A stretch of DNA of 8,011 nt from Bacilli bacterium (lineage in GTDB: Bacteria > Bacillota_I > Bacilli_A > RF39 > UBA660). Below the pieces are notes generated by a model that worked only from the letters and a program-made list of their open reading frames with translations, was not told the origin of the DNA and made no database searches. Each line of letters opens with the position of its first letter. Within the stretch, counting starts at the first letter, position 1. This document shows, in pieces, positions 1 to 5,952 of this stretch. The stretch is taken from assembly GCA_017411235.1 (NCBI GenBank), contig JAFPMR010000279.1, positions 1 to 8,011 on the forward strand. Reading direction: 5' to 3'. The position numbers were made by a program, and so were the translations under genes.

Positions 1-1
1 A

Positions 2-130
2 GGTGAACCAATACCAACACCTATACCAGAAAAATACTATAACATTGATACAATCTATCCTTTAGGATCATCAGATACAAGAAGTATTGATTCTCATGGA
101 GGATTGGTATTAAAAAAAGTAAAAAAATAA
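2..130 (+). CDS. C-terminal end of an unidentified protein (5'-truncated by window edge)
   Basis: An open frame enters from the left edge and ends at a TAA at 128-130, giving 42 residues that end in SHGGLVLKKVKK. Frame 2 is the only plus-strand frame that looks coding here. It has a Pro/Ile-rich stretch (PIPTPIPEKYY), a Ser/Asp-rich middle and a basic tail. No family can be recognised from this fragment. No hairpin with a T-tract follows it, so it may be transcribed with the SDR gene that begins 51 bases later, although that gap also holds a possible -10 box. Confidence 0.6.
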   Translation, partial: GEPIPTPIPEKYYNIDTIYPLGSSDTRSIDSHGGLVLKKVKK

Positions 131-146
131 AAATAATATGTTAAAA

Positions 147-152
147 TATAAT
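147..152 (+). promoter_or_regulatory. Possible -10 box for the SDR gene
   Basis: A perfect TATAAT lies 29 bases before the ATG at 182. There is no TG extension and no convincing -35 hexamer 16-18 bases upstream, where the sequence is almost all A. The placement matches the other -10 boxes in the window (17-29 bases ahead of the start codon), which is the main support. The motif is easy to get by chance in DNA this AT-rich. Confidence 0.35.
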
Positions 153-181
153 TGTGTGAACATAAGAAAGGAAGTAATAAT

Positions 182-940
182 ATGTTTAATTTAAAAGGAA
201 GAGTTGCAGTTGTATCTGGAGCATCTAGTGGTTTAGGAAAACAAATGGCTAGAGCATTTGCAGAACAAGGTGCAGACTTAGCTATTCTAGCAAGAAGAGT
301 TGATCGTCTAGAAGAGTTAAAAGTAGAACTAGAAAAATATGGAGTAAGAGTATTACCAGTAAAATGTGATGTTACACTTACTGAAGATATCGATAATGCT
401 GCTAAAACAGTAGAATCTACATTTGGTAAAGTAGACATCTTAGTAAACTGTGCTGGATCATCTAAAGATAAAGGTGCTTTAGAAATGAACGATGAAGAAT
501 GGGATTTCACTATCGCAACAGATATGACATCAGTATTTAAAATGACTAGAGCATTTGGTAATATCATGAAGAAAAATCATTATGGAAGAGTAATTAATAT
601 CGCTTCTATGTATGGCATGGTAGGAAATACAGAAATACCTACAATAGCATATCATTCAAGTAAAGGTGGCGTAGTTAACTTTACTAGAGCAGCAGCTGCT
701 GAACTAGCTAAAGAAGGAATAACAGTAAATGCTATTTGCCCTGGATATTTCTATACAGAATTAACTACTCAAGTATTAGATACAGATATGTTCCAAGAAT
801 TTGCTAAGACTCATGTACCAATGCAAAGATATGGAAAAGAAGGAGAACTTAATGCTGCTGCTATCTTCTTAGCATCAGATGAAGCAAGTTATGTTACAGG
901 TGTAATCCTTCCAGTAGATGGCGGATATACTTGCGTATAA
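182..940 (+). CDS. SDR-family NAD(P)-dependent oxidoreductase
   Basis: This 252-residue protein has the length and motif order of a classical short-chain dehydrogenase/reductase. Visible are the Rossmann glycine motif SGASSGLG (12-19, Ser replacing the usual Thr), ARR after strand 2 (37-39, which hints at NADP(H)), CDV (62-64), NCAG (89-92), catalytic Ser142, Tyr157 and Lys161 (YHSSK), and the C-terminal PVDGG. The closest relatives in style are gluconate 5-dehydrogenase and 3-oxoacyl-ACP reductase, but the substrate cannot be read from sequence. The position of the structural/catalytic Asn (usually N in VNLxGVF) appears to be Asp114 (TDMTSVF). The start at 182 is chosen because AAAGGAAG at 167-174 sits 7 bases ahead of it. 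The in-frame TTG at 152 overlaps the -10 box. The protein is cytoplasmic and probably co-transcribed with the gene 17 bases downstream. Confidence 0.93.
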   Translation: MFNLKGRVAVVSGASSGLGKQMARAFAEQGADLAILARRVDRLEELKVELEKYGVRVLPVKCDVTLTEDIDNAAKTVESTFGKVDILVNCAGSSKDKGALEMNDEEWDFTIATDMTSVFKMTRAFGNIMKKNHYGRVINIASMYGMVGNTEIPTIAYHSSKGGVVNFTRAAAAELAKEGITVNAICPGYFYTELTTQVLDTDMFQEFAKTHVPMQRYGKEGELNAAAIFLASDEASYVTGVILPVDGGYTCV

Positions 941-957
941 TAGATTGGAGATAAAAC

Positions 958-1317
958 ATGGCATTAGATAGTTTTGGTGGATCATCTACTTTAGAACAAA
1001 GAGCAAGAAGAAATAATACAGATATCGATTTACAATGGATAAAAGAAAATGAAGTAAGAGAATATCCTTTTGATGATTCATTAACTCAAGGAAGAACTCC
1101 AAAAGAGATAGAAGAATTAGCGCTTAGCTCTAAGTATATGGCAGAAGAAGCACAAAAAAAACTTGATACAAATGCTGGATATATTAGATCCAAATATGGT
1201 GACCAGGCGTTTGAAGAAGCACAAGATAAAATCTCCGAATTGACAGCAAAAGGGGATGCGCTCATGGCTGAACTTGCACAACTACTTGGTGAAGACGAAC
1301 CAACACGTTCAAGATAA
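958..1317 (+). CDS. Hypothetical 119-residue helical protein downstream of the SDR
   Basis: I do not recognise this family. The start has GGAG at 947-950 with 7-base spacing, and the gene begins 17 bases after the SDR stop with no promoter or terminator between, so the two probably form an operon. The protein is soluble, with no signal peptide or membrane segment. It is highly charged and strongly helix-forming from about residue 48 onward (KEIEELALSSKYMAEEAQKK, then a second Glu/Lys/Ala-rich helix around 80-110), ending EDEPTRSR. The last ~110 bases (from 1201) are about 47-48% G+C by hand count and use GCG, GGG, CGT and TCC codons that are scarce elsewhere in the window. That suggests a different origin for the C-terminal segment. 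A role as a small partner or accessory subunit for the SDR is only inference from position. Confidence 0.75.
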   Translation: MALDSFGGSSTLEQRARRNNTDIDLQWIKENEVREYPFDDSLTQGRTPKEIEELALSSKYMAEEAQKKLDTNAGYIRSKYGDQAFEEAQDKISELTAKGDALMAELAQLLGEDEPTRSR

Positions 1318-1345
1318 GAGTAACATTTTCAATAATGATCTATTT

Positions 1346-1368
1346 AAAAAAGCCTTATGGCTTTTTTT
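1346..1368 (+). terminator. Intrinsic terminator ending the SDR operon
   Basis: AAAAAAGCC (1346-1354) and GGCTTTTTT (1359-1367) form a 9-bp stem with a TTAT loop, and T's run through 1368. It lies 28 bases after the stop of the 119-residue gene. It is the only terminator in the window not overlapping the stop codon of its gene. Confidence 0.85.
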
Positions 1369-1381
1369 CTTTGTTACAAAA

Positions 1382-1390
1382 TGTTATAAT
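1382..1390 (+). promoter_or_regulatory. Extended -10 promoter for the PBP/beta-lactamase-like gene
   Basis: TGtTATAAT is a perfect extended -10, 19 bases before the ATG at 1410 and 13 bases after the preceding terminator. The -35 position (1362-1367) falls in the terminator's T-tract (TTTTTT), which is not a good match to TTGACA. The TG extension probably carries recognition. Confidence 0.7.
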
Positions 1391-1409
1391 CAAATTAGAG
1401 GTAGTGTAT

Positions 1410-2453
1410 ATGAAGGTAGTAGTGAAGAAAAGAAAAAGAAGACTTAAAAAAACAGGTATTCTATTTCTTGTTTTTGTTGCAACTTTATTAGTAGGAATCG
1501 TTTTTGGTAGTATAGGAATTTATAATAGTTTTGCTAAAAAAGAAACTAAAACAGAACAAAAACAAAATGACAATAAACAAGCTGAAGAAACAAAAAGACT
1601 TGAAGAAGAACAAAAAGCTAGACAACAAAAATATGATGATTGTATGAATCAACCATATAAAATAGAAAGCCTAGACCAAGAATTTAATCAACTATTTGAT
1701 AGTTATAAAAACTTAAATCTTGCTATATCATTTAGAGATATTAAGAATGACTATGTTTATTTCTTAAATGAGAATAAAGGATACTATTCCGGTTGTATTG
1801 TAAAACCATTCTCAGTTATATATTTAGTACAAAAAGCTAGAGCAGGGGAACTAAGTTTAAATGATACCCTAACATACATGCCAGAAGATAAACATCAATT
1901 TAGTGATTACACAGATCAACATAACTTCTATGATAAAATTCCTATCATTGATTTAATAAGATATATGTTTACTAATAGTGATAACTCAGCATATTTTATC
2001 ATTATGAGAAGCTATGGCTCTCAAACATTTAATCAATACTTTAAAGAAAAATATGGTATAACACTACACTTTACTAATAGACATCCATTTGAAGCTAGTT
2101 ATACAACAAAAACATCTGATCAATTATTACAATTATTATATGAATTATTACAAGTAGATGATGAAGCTACTAAAGTAATGAAAGAAGCATTATATAACGA
2201 TATCGAAAACACCGTAAGTTTTGATGATATTAAGTTAATGCATAAATATGGTGAATATGATGTATGGCACAATGACACTGGTATCTATGAAGGGGATGGT
2301 AATAACCATCCATACTTAGTAAGTATCTTCACAACTAGAGCTTTAACAGATTATAAAACAATGATACCTAAAGTAAGTAAAGATCTATATACTATCTATA
2401 AAAAGAACATGGATAGTAAAGAAGCTTATTGTAAAACACAAATGGATAGTTAA
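1410..2453 (+). CDS. Membrane-anchored class A beta-lactamase-like / PBP-like protein with Cys at the nucleophile position
   Basis: The 347-residue protein has a basic N-terminus (residues 6-14), one membrane helix (about 15-38), a Gln/Glu/Lys-rich coiled-coil-like linker (42-78) and an extracellular domain. That domain carries the serine-hydrolase motif series: CIVK (129-132) at the SxxK position, SDN (190-192) and HKYG (278-281) in place of KTG, followed by HNDTGI (287-292). The CxxK version means the acylated Ser is replaced by Cys, so the enzyme is either inactive, a thiol variant or a binding protein. The class A ExxLN motif is not visible. The start at 1410 has AGAGGT at 1397-1402. The in-frame ATG at 1335 lies upstream of the terminator and promoter and is rejected. 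A monocistronic unit is implied by the terminator on each side. Likely roles in cell-wall processing are inference. Confidence 0.85.
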   Translation: MKVVVKKRKRRLKKTGILFLVFVATLLVGIVFGSIGIYNSFAKKETKTEQKQNDNKQAEETKRLEEEQKARQQKYDDCMNQPYKIESLDQEFNQLFDSYKNLNLAISFRDIKNDYVYFLNENKGYYSGCIVKPFSVIYLVQKARAGELSLNDTLTYMPEDKHQFSDYTDQHNFYDKIPIIDLIRYMFTNSDNSAYFIIMRSYGSQTFNQYFKEKYGITLHFTNRHPFEASYTTKTSDQLLQLLYELLQVDDEATKVMKEALYNDIENTVSFDDIKLMHKYGEYDVWHNDTGIYEGDGNNHPYLVSIFTTRALTDYKTMIPKVSKDLYTIYKKNMDSKEAYCKTQMDS

Positions 2454-2473
2454 AGACACATAAGTGTCTTTTT
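2452..2473 (+). terminator. Intrinsic terminator of the PBP-like gene
   Basis: AAAGACAC (2452-2459) pairs with GTGTCTTT (2464-2471) across an ATAA loop and is followed by further T's. The TAA stop codon supplies the first two bases of the stem. Confidence 0.85.
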
Positions 2474-2475
2474 CT

Positions 2476-2493
2476 ATTGTCAATAATTGTCAA
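2476..2493 (+). repeat. Short direct repeat ATTGTCAA, 10-bp period
   Basis: Two copies of ATTGTCAA lie at 2476-2483 and 2486-2493, one helical turn apart, in the 175-base gap before the DUF1846 gene. Each contains TTGTCA, a fair -35-like hexamer, but no -10 box is correctly spaced. A regulator binding site is possible. The remainder of the gap holds an A/T hairpin (CCTTTTT at 2503-2509 with AAAAAGG at 2516-2522), a weak promoter and a strong inverted repeat, listed separately. Confidence 0.35.
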
Positions 2494-2505
2494 AAGAATT
2501 CTCCT

Positions 2506-2534
2506 TTTTTGCCTTAAAAAGGGACTAGTATAAA
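2506..2534 (+). promoter_or_regulatory. Weak candidate promoter upstream of DUF1846
   Basis: TTTTTG (2506-2511) is separated by 17 bases from TATAAA (2529-2534). It would give an untranslated leader of about 90 bases containing the 12-bp inverted repeat next to the ribosome binding site. The competing candidate is the TATAAT at 2586-2591 inside that repeat. Neither has a good -35, so the choice is open. Confidence 0.3.
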
Positions 2535-2583
2535 TTAATGTGTAAAAAGTACGCAAATGATATATATTTTTATAAAAAATAGA

Positions 2584-2614
2584 TTTATAATTAAATTAAG
2601 TTTTTAATTATAAA
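2584..2614 (+). promoter_or_regulatory. Perfect 12-bp inverted repeat abutting the DUF1846 ribosome binding site
   Basis: TTTATAATTAAA (2584-2595) and TTTAATTATAAA (2603-2614) are exact reverse complements around a 7-base spacer. The left arm includes a TATAAT (2586-2591), and the right arm runs into the ribosome binding site AAAGGTAGG (2612-2620) ahead of the ATG at 2629. It could be a repressor operator covering a -10 box, or, if transcription starts upstream, an RNA hairpin next to the Shine-Dalgarno. It is not a terminator: no T-tract follows. Confidence 0.5.
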
Positions 2615-2628
2615 GGTAGGTAGAGAAT

Positions 2629-4092
2629 ATGAAGGTAGGATTTGATAACGATAAGTATGTAAAAATACAAAGCGAAAAGATCAAAGAAAGATTTAAACTA
2701 TTTGATAAGTTATATCTAGAAGTTGGCGGAAAACTATTTGATGATTCCCATGCAGCTAGAATACTTCCTGGTTTCAAAAATGATGTTAAAATCAGTATGT
2801 TCAAAGAACTAAAAGATGACCTAGAAATCATCTTCTGTATTAACGCTGGTGACATCGAAAAAAATAAAACTCGTGGCGAATATGGTATAACTTACGATGT
2901 TGAAGTACTAAAACTAATTAGAAATTCTAAACAGATGGGTTTCTCAGTTAATAGTGTTGTAATAACTCTATACAAGAATCAACCATCTGTAGATAAATTT
3001 ATTAAAAAATTAAATCGTAATGGTATTAAAACATATATCCATACCTTTACTAAAGGTTATCCAACAGATGTAGATACAATTGTTTCTGAAGAAGGATATG
3101 GAGCTAATCCATATATTGAAACAACTAAGCCATTAATCTTAGTAAATGCTCCGGGACCTGGATCTGGTAAACTAGCAACATGTCTATCACAAATTTATCA
3201 TGAAAATAAAAGAGGAAGAAATGCTGGATATGCTAAATTTGAAACATTCCCAGTATGGAACTTACCTTTAAAACATCCAGTAAATCTAGCTTATGAAGCA
3301 GCAACAGCTGATTTAAAAGATGTTAATATGATTGATCCATTCCATTTAGAAAAATATGGCGAAAAAGCTGTTAACTACAATCGTGACGTAGAAGCATTCC
3401 CAATTCTAAAGAACATCTTAAATCGTATTTCTGGTAAAGATATCTATTTTTCACCAACTGATATGGGTGTTAACATGGTTGGCTTCTGTATAACAGATGA
3501 AGAAGTAGTAGAAGAAGCTTCTAAAAAAGAAATTGTTAGAAGATACTACAACGAAAGAAATAACTACAAAATGGGTCTATGTGATGAAGATACTTATAAA
3601 AAGATAAAACTATTAATGAATGAACTAAATATTGATGAAACATATTTAGATGTCATAGAACCTGCCATTAAAAAAGCCAAAGAAAAAGGTGTACCAGTAA
3701 TAGCTATGAAAGTAGGAAAGAAAATAATAACTGGTAAACAAACAGATTTATTAACACCAGCTGGTTCAGTAATCCTAAATGCTGTTAAACATTTAGGTAA
3801 AATGCCAGATGATTTATACTTGTTATCACCAACAGTACTAGAACCAATGTTAAAACTAAAGAAAGAATTAGGAACTGGCAACTTATTAACATTACCAGAA
3901 GTACTAACAGCACTTTCAATCTGTTCAGTAACTAATCCTATGGCAGCTACAGCTATGTCTTGTTTAACAAAACTAAAAGGCGCTGAAGCTCATGCAACAT
4001 ACATTGTAACTAATGGTGATAAGAGAGCTTTAAAAGAATTAAAGATCAATTTAACTTGTGAAAATGAGTTCTTAGAAGAAGAGGGTTTATAA
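2629..4092 (+). CDS. DUF1846 / UPF0371 family protein
   Basis: The 487 residues are full length for this conserved family of about 490-500 residues found in Firmicutes, Actinobacteria and others. Family character is clear from the N-terminal GFDNDKYVKIQSEKI segment, KLFDDSHAARILPGF, the conserved NAPGPGSGKLATCLSQIYHE block, and VTNPMAATAM near the end. GPGSGK (176-181) looks like a nucleotide-binding P-loop but lacks the full GxxxxGK[ST] spacing and is followed by Leu. The biochemical function is not established as far as I know. No signal peptide or membrane segment is seen, so it is cytoplasmic. The start is supported by AAAGGTAGG at 2612-2620. It is transcribed alone, between the repeat-containing control region and a terminator that begins inside its last codons. 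It is the largest and most conserved protein here, with codon use like its neighbours, so it is probably core genome. Confidence 0.93.
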   Translation: MKVGFDNDKYVKIQSEKIKERFKLFDKLYLEVGGKLFDDSHAARILPGFKNDVKISMFKELKDDLEIIFCINAGDIEKNKTRGEYGITYDVEVLKLIRNSKQMGFSVNSVVITLYKNQPSVDKFIKKLNRNGIKTYIHTFTKGYPTDVDTIVSEEGYGANPYIETTKPLILVNAPGPGSGKLATCLSQIYHENKRGRNAGYAKFETFPVWNLPLKHPVNLAYEAATADLKDVNMIDPFHLEKYGEKAVNYNRDVEAFPILKNILNRISGKDIYFSPTDMGVNMVGFCITDEEVVEEASKKEIVRRYYNERNNYKMGLCDEDTYKKIKLLMNELNIDETYLDVIEPAIKKAKEKGVPVIAMKVGKKIITGKQTDLLTPAGSVILNAVKHLGKMPDDLYLLSPTVLEPMLKLKKELGTGNLLTLPEVLTALSICSVTNPMAATAMSCLTKLKGAEAHATYIVTNGDKRALKELKINLTCENEFLEEEGL

Positions 4093-4106
4093 AACTCTTC
4101 TTTTTT
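4076..4106 (+). terminator. Intrinsic terminator with stop codon in the loop
   Basis: AAGAAGAG (4076-4083), inside the last DUF1846 codons (the Glu-rich EEEGL end), pairs with CTCTTCTT (4095-4102). The TAA stop (4090-4092) lies in the loop and T's continue to 4106. The coding sequence therefore doubles as the terminator's 5' arm. Confidence 0.8.
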
Positions 4107-4114
4107 GTTATAAT
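4106..4114 (+). promoter_or_regulatory. Extended -10 promoter for the DUF2975-like gene
   Basis: TGtTATAAT begins at the last T of the preceding terminator's T-tract, so termination and initiation signals share a base. It is 23 bases ahead of the ATG at 4138. No good -35 is visible, since the position falls within the terminator loop. Confidence 0.65.
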
Positions 4115-4137
4115 ATCATTAGAAGAGAGGTTAGAGT

Positions 4138-4830
4138 ATGCCAAAGAAAACAGAAAAAAAAGAAGGAAGACTATCCGAAGAAAAACAAAAAGGCCTAAAA
4201 ACACTTAGTAAATTACTACAAATACTTGCAATCTTAGCTAAAGTTTGTTTATGGATTGGTTTAGTATTCTTAGTAATAATTGCCATTGCATTCCCATTGA
4301 TTGCAGAAGATGTAACTATTTCTAGAGAAGAACTATCATACAGATCTCATAAGATTGAACTAAGAGAATCAGATGATAAGTTAGATATCTACTACAAAGA
4401 CAAACAAATCGGAGAAATGGATGTATCAGAAAAAGAAATAGTATTTAAACTAATCGATGAAATCAACGAAAGAAAATTGATCTTCGTAATAGAAGTAGCA
4501 ATGATTGTTGGAGTAGTATCAATAATCTTAGCAATCTACATTATGAGTTATGTTGCCAAACTATTTAAGAATATCAACGAACAAGTAACACCATTCATTG
4601 AAGAAAATGTTACTTTAATAAGAAAAATTGGTTACTTTATGATTGCTTCTTTAGTAGTTGGCATTATTGGTAGTGGAATAATAAGTGTTATTGCTATTAA
4701 ATCACTTGACTTTAGTTATGACTTAGTTAGTATTGGTGAAATCTTAATGGTCTTCGCACTAGCATATATCTTTGAATACGGATGTTTATTACAAGAAGGA
4801 ACAGAAGCAAAAGTATATGATGAACAATAA
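4138..4830 (+). CDS. DUF2975-like four-helix membrane protein
   Basis: The 230-residue integral membrane protein has a charged N-terminus (1-25) and helices at about 27-55, 113-138, 163-187 and 196-212. A hydrophilic, Glu/Lys-rich loop of about 55 residues lies between the first two. The C-terminal half fits the DUF2975 pattern: TPFIEENVTLIRKIGY (151-166) matches the family's 'spFteenv..Lr.iG' segment, and AYIFEYGCLLQEGTE (209-223) matches its final 'Ae.f..G..l.eE' segment. Known DUF2975 genes are often paired with a small XRE-type regulator, but none is present here. Function is unknown. The start is supported by AGAGAGG (4124-4130) at 7-base spacing. The gene appears monocistronic, with its own promoter and terminator. 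Confidence 0.8.
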   Translation: MPKKTEKKEGRLSEEKQKGLKTLSKLLQILAILAKVCLWIGLVFLVIIAIAFPLIAEDVTISREELSYRSHKIELRESDDKLDIYYKDKQIGEMDVSEKEIVFKLIDEINERKLIFVIEVAMIVGVVSIILAIYIMSYVAKLFKNINEQVTPFIEENVTLIRKIGYFMIASLVVGIIGSGIISVIAIKSLDFSYDLVSIGEILMVFALAYIFEYGCLLQEGTEAKVYDEQ

Positions 4831-4859
4831 AAGTAGATATTTTATCTACTTTTTATTTT
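4829..4859 (+). terminator. Intrinsic terminator of the DUF2975-like gene
   Basis: AAAAGTAGATA (4829-4839) and TATCTACTTTT (4843-4853) form a perfect 11-bp stem followed by T's to 4859. The last two bases of the TAA stop are in the stem. Confidence 0.87.
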
Positions 4860-4860
4860 G

Positions 4861-4869
4861 TGCTATAAT
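4861..4869 (+). promoter_or_regulatory. Extended -10 promoter for the two-helix membrane protein gene
   Basis: TGcTATAAT starts two bases after the upstream T-tract and lies 17 bases before the ATG at 4887. There is no recognisable -35. Confidence 0.65.
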
Positions 4870-4886
4870 ATTTTGGCGGAGGATTT

Positions 4887-5468
4887 ATGAAACCAACAAA
4901 AAGAAGAAAAAACAAAAAGATATTGTTTGATGAAGATAACTACATAGAGAAGTACTACTATAAAAACGATAAAGTAGTAATACCAGTCTTATTAGAAAAA
5001 ATATCTGATCTATATATGAAACATGATTTCAAACAAATGGAACTATCATATTCAGTAGCTGATTACATCGAAGAAATAGCATACATGGTTCCCGTTAATA
5101 TCGACTTAGAAATCGAAATCCACTGTCCAAAAGTTAATATGGCAACTCAAAAACAAATAAAAGATGCAATTAAAAATAACTATGGTATGGAAATAGATGA
5201 GTTAGATTATGATAGAAATGTTAAGAATAAAAGATCACTTATCCTCTTTATAGTAGGAATAATCATCTTAGCATTATATATATTAGTAGAAAAATATGCC
5301 AATAGTACAATACTATCAGAATTATTTTGTATCTTCTGGTGGGTAGCTATTTGGAATGTAATAGAAATACAAACTCTAGAAAAAAGAGAATATAAAGATG
5401 AAAGACTTAACTATCAACAATTATATGAAGCAAAGATATCTTTTGTCTTTGATCAAAAAACAAACTAG
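4887..5468 (+). CDS. Hypothetical two-helix membrane protein
   Basis: The 193-residue protein has no family name I can assign with confidence. The N-terminal part (1-115) is hydrophilic and starts very basic (KRRKNKK). It includes an amphipathic alternating strand segment, NIDLEIEIHC (71-80). Two membrane helices follow at about 116-134 and 142-161. The second runs into WWVAIWNVIEIQTLEKREYK, a Trp/Glu/Arg pattern that I associate with small conserved hypothetical membrane proteins of Firmicutes. The C-terminal tail (162-193) should be cytoplasmic. The ribosome binding site is strong (CGGAGGA at 4877-4883) but unusually close, 3-4 bases from the ATG. It stands alone between its own promoter and terminator, and the stop is TAG, the only one in the window. 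Confidence 0.75.
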   Translation: MKPTKRRKNKKILFDEDNYIEKYYYKNDKVVIPVLLEKISDLYMKHDFKQMELSYSVADYIEEIAYMVPVNIDLEIEIHCPKVNMATQKQIKDAIKNNYGMEIDELDYDRNVKNKRSLILFIVGIIILALYILVEKYANSTILSELFCIFWWVAIWNVIEIQTLEKREYKDERLNYQQLYEAKISFVFDQKTN

Positions 5469-5490
5469 TACTAGTTTGTTTCTTTTTTTT
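5458..5490 (+). terminator. Intrinsic terminator built on a near-complete palindrome
   Basis: AAACAAACTAG (5458-5468) and CTAGTTTGTTT (5471-5481) are perfect complements separated only by TA, and the run C-T8 follows to 5490. The TAG stop codon is the inner end of the left arm. The loop must open a few of the central pairs. Confidence 0.85.
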
Positions 5491-5494
5491 ATAT

Positions 5495-5500
5495 TATAAT
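5495..5500 (+). promoter_or_regulatory. -10 box for the 5520-6318 operon
   Basis: TATAAT lies five bases after the upstream T-tract and 19 bases before the ATG at 5520. Unlike its neighbours it lacks the TG extension (TA occupies that position), and no -35 is evident. Confidence 0.5.
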
Positions 5501-5506
5501 TTAGAC

Positions 5507-5511
5507 AAGGA
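5507..5511 (+). promoter_or_regulatory. Ribosome binding site that decides the start at 5520
   Basis: AAGGA at 5507-5511 overlaps or nearly abuts the ATG codons at 5511 and 5514, but sits 8 bases ahead of the in-frame ATG at 5520. Starting at 5520 also gives the 17-25 base -10-to-ATG spacing seen in the neighbouring genes. A start at 5511 would leave only about 4 bases of leader. Confidence 0.6.
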
Positions 5512-5519
5512 TGATGAAT

Positions 5520-5951
5520 ATGAAAGAGTATTTTAAAAATAACAAAAGAAAAATAATAATCATAACTTTTGTACTAGTAATCTTTGCTGTTTTCCTAACA
5601 ACTATATCAGTATATTTCAATAACAAAAACAACTATACAAGAGCTAAAAAAATAGAATATGTTGAAATAGGAAAAGTAGTAACCATAAAACCAAAAGGTA
5701 CAATTCATATTGATGATGGTAAAAATAGTTCAATTAGATTTATAACCTATATTGATAATAGATGTCGTCCTGAATCTAACTGTGTATGGGAAGGTCAAAT
5801 AGAATATACCTTCGAATATCAAAATTCTGATACAACTGAAAAATTCATCATTGGTTCAGTAAGAAACCAATCATTTAATATTGGTGATTATGTTGTCTAT
5901 TATATAGATGGCAATACAGAAGAAGTAAAAATCATGGTAGGAGAGAAATAA
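5520..5951 (+). CDS. Membrane-anchored extracellular protein with RC(x5)CVWxG motif
   Basis: The 143-residue protein has a basic start (MKEYFKNNKRK), one membrane helix (about 11-32) and an outward-facing beta-rich domain. The segment DNRCRPESNCVWEG holds Cys82 and Cys88. It resembles the 'DSRCP..v.CiWaG' motif of a family of small secreted hypothetical proteins, where the two Cys could form a disulfide. The function is not known. The upstream ATG at 5511 would add MMN and is less likely because the Shine-Dalgarno would be out of place. The next gene (YccF) begins 1 base after this stop, so the two are transcribed, and probably translated, together. Confidence 0.78.
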   Translation: MKEYFKNNKRKIIIITFVLVIFAVFLTTISVYFNNKNNYTRAKKIEYVEIGKVVTIKPKGTIHIDDGKNSSIRFITYIDNRCRPESNCVWEGQIEYTFEYQNSDTTEKFIIGSVRNQSFNIGDYVVYYIDGNTEEVKIMVGEK

Positions 5952-5952
5952 A

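Noticed and set aside
152..181. TTG start of the SDR gene adding ten residues
   Set aside because: The TTG overlaps the -10 box, has no Shine-Dalgarno, and the added residues precede the normal SDR N-terminus. The ATG at 182 has a good ribosome binding site.
94..567. Long minus-strand ORF (157 residues) opposite the SDR gene
   Set aside because: It is antisense to a clear SDR and has Ser/Leu/Phe-rich shadow composition with no ribosome binding site or motif. Likewise the minus-strand ORFs at 2604-2855, 3594-3881 and 6060-6314 mirror real genes.
1335..1409. N-terminal extension of the PBP-like gene from the in-frame ATG at 1335
   Set aside because: The extension reads through the upstream terminator hairpin and the TGtTATAAT promoter. 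The ATG at 1410 has a well-placed ribosome binding site followed by a proper basic/hydrophobic anchor.
1256..1447. 63-residue ORF overlapping the end of the 119-residue gene and the promoter region
   Set aside because: It crosses a terminator and a promoter, overlaps two better-supported genes in another frame, and has a lysine-run ending typical of out-of-frame A-rich DNA.
2503..2522. CCTTTTT/AAAAAGG hairpin before DUF1846 as a second terminator
   Set aside because: The stem is only two G-C pairs plus A/T, and no T-tract follows (GACTAGTATAAATT).
2561..2580. TTTTTATAAAAA palindrome near 2567
   Set aside because: Such short A/T palindromes are expected by chance in a region this AT-rich, and it has no clear relation to a promoter or gene.
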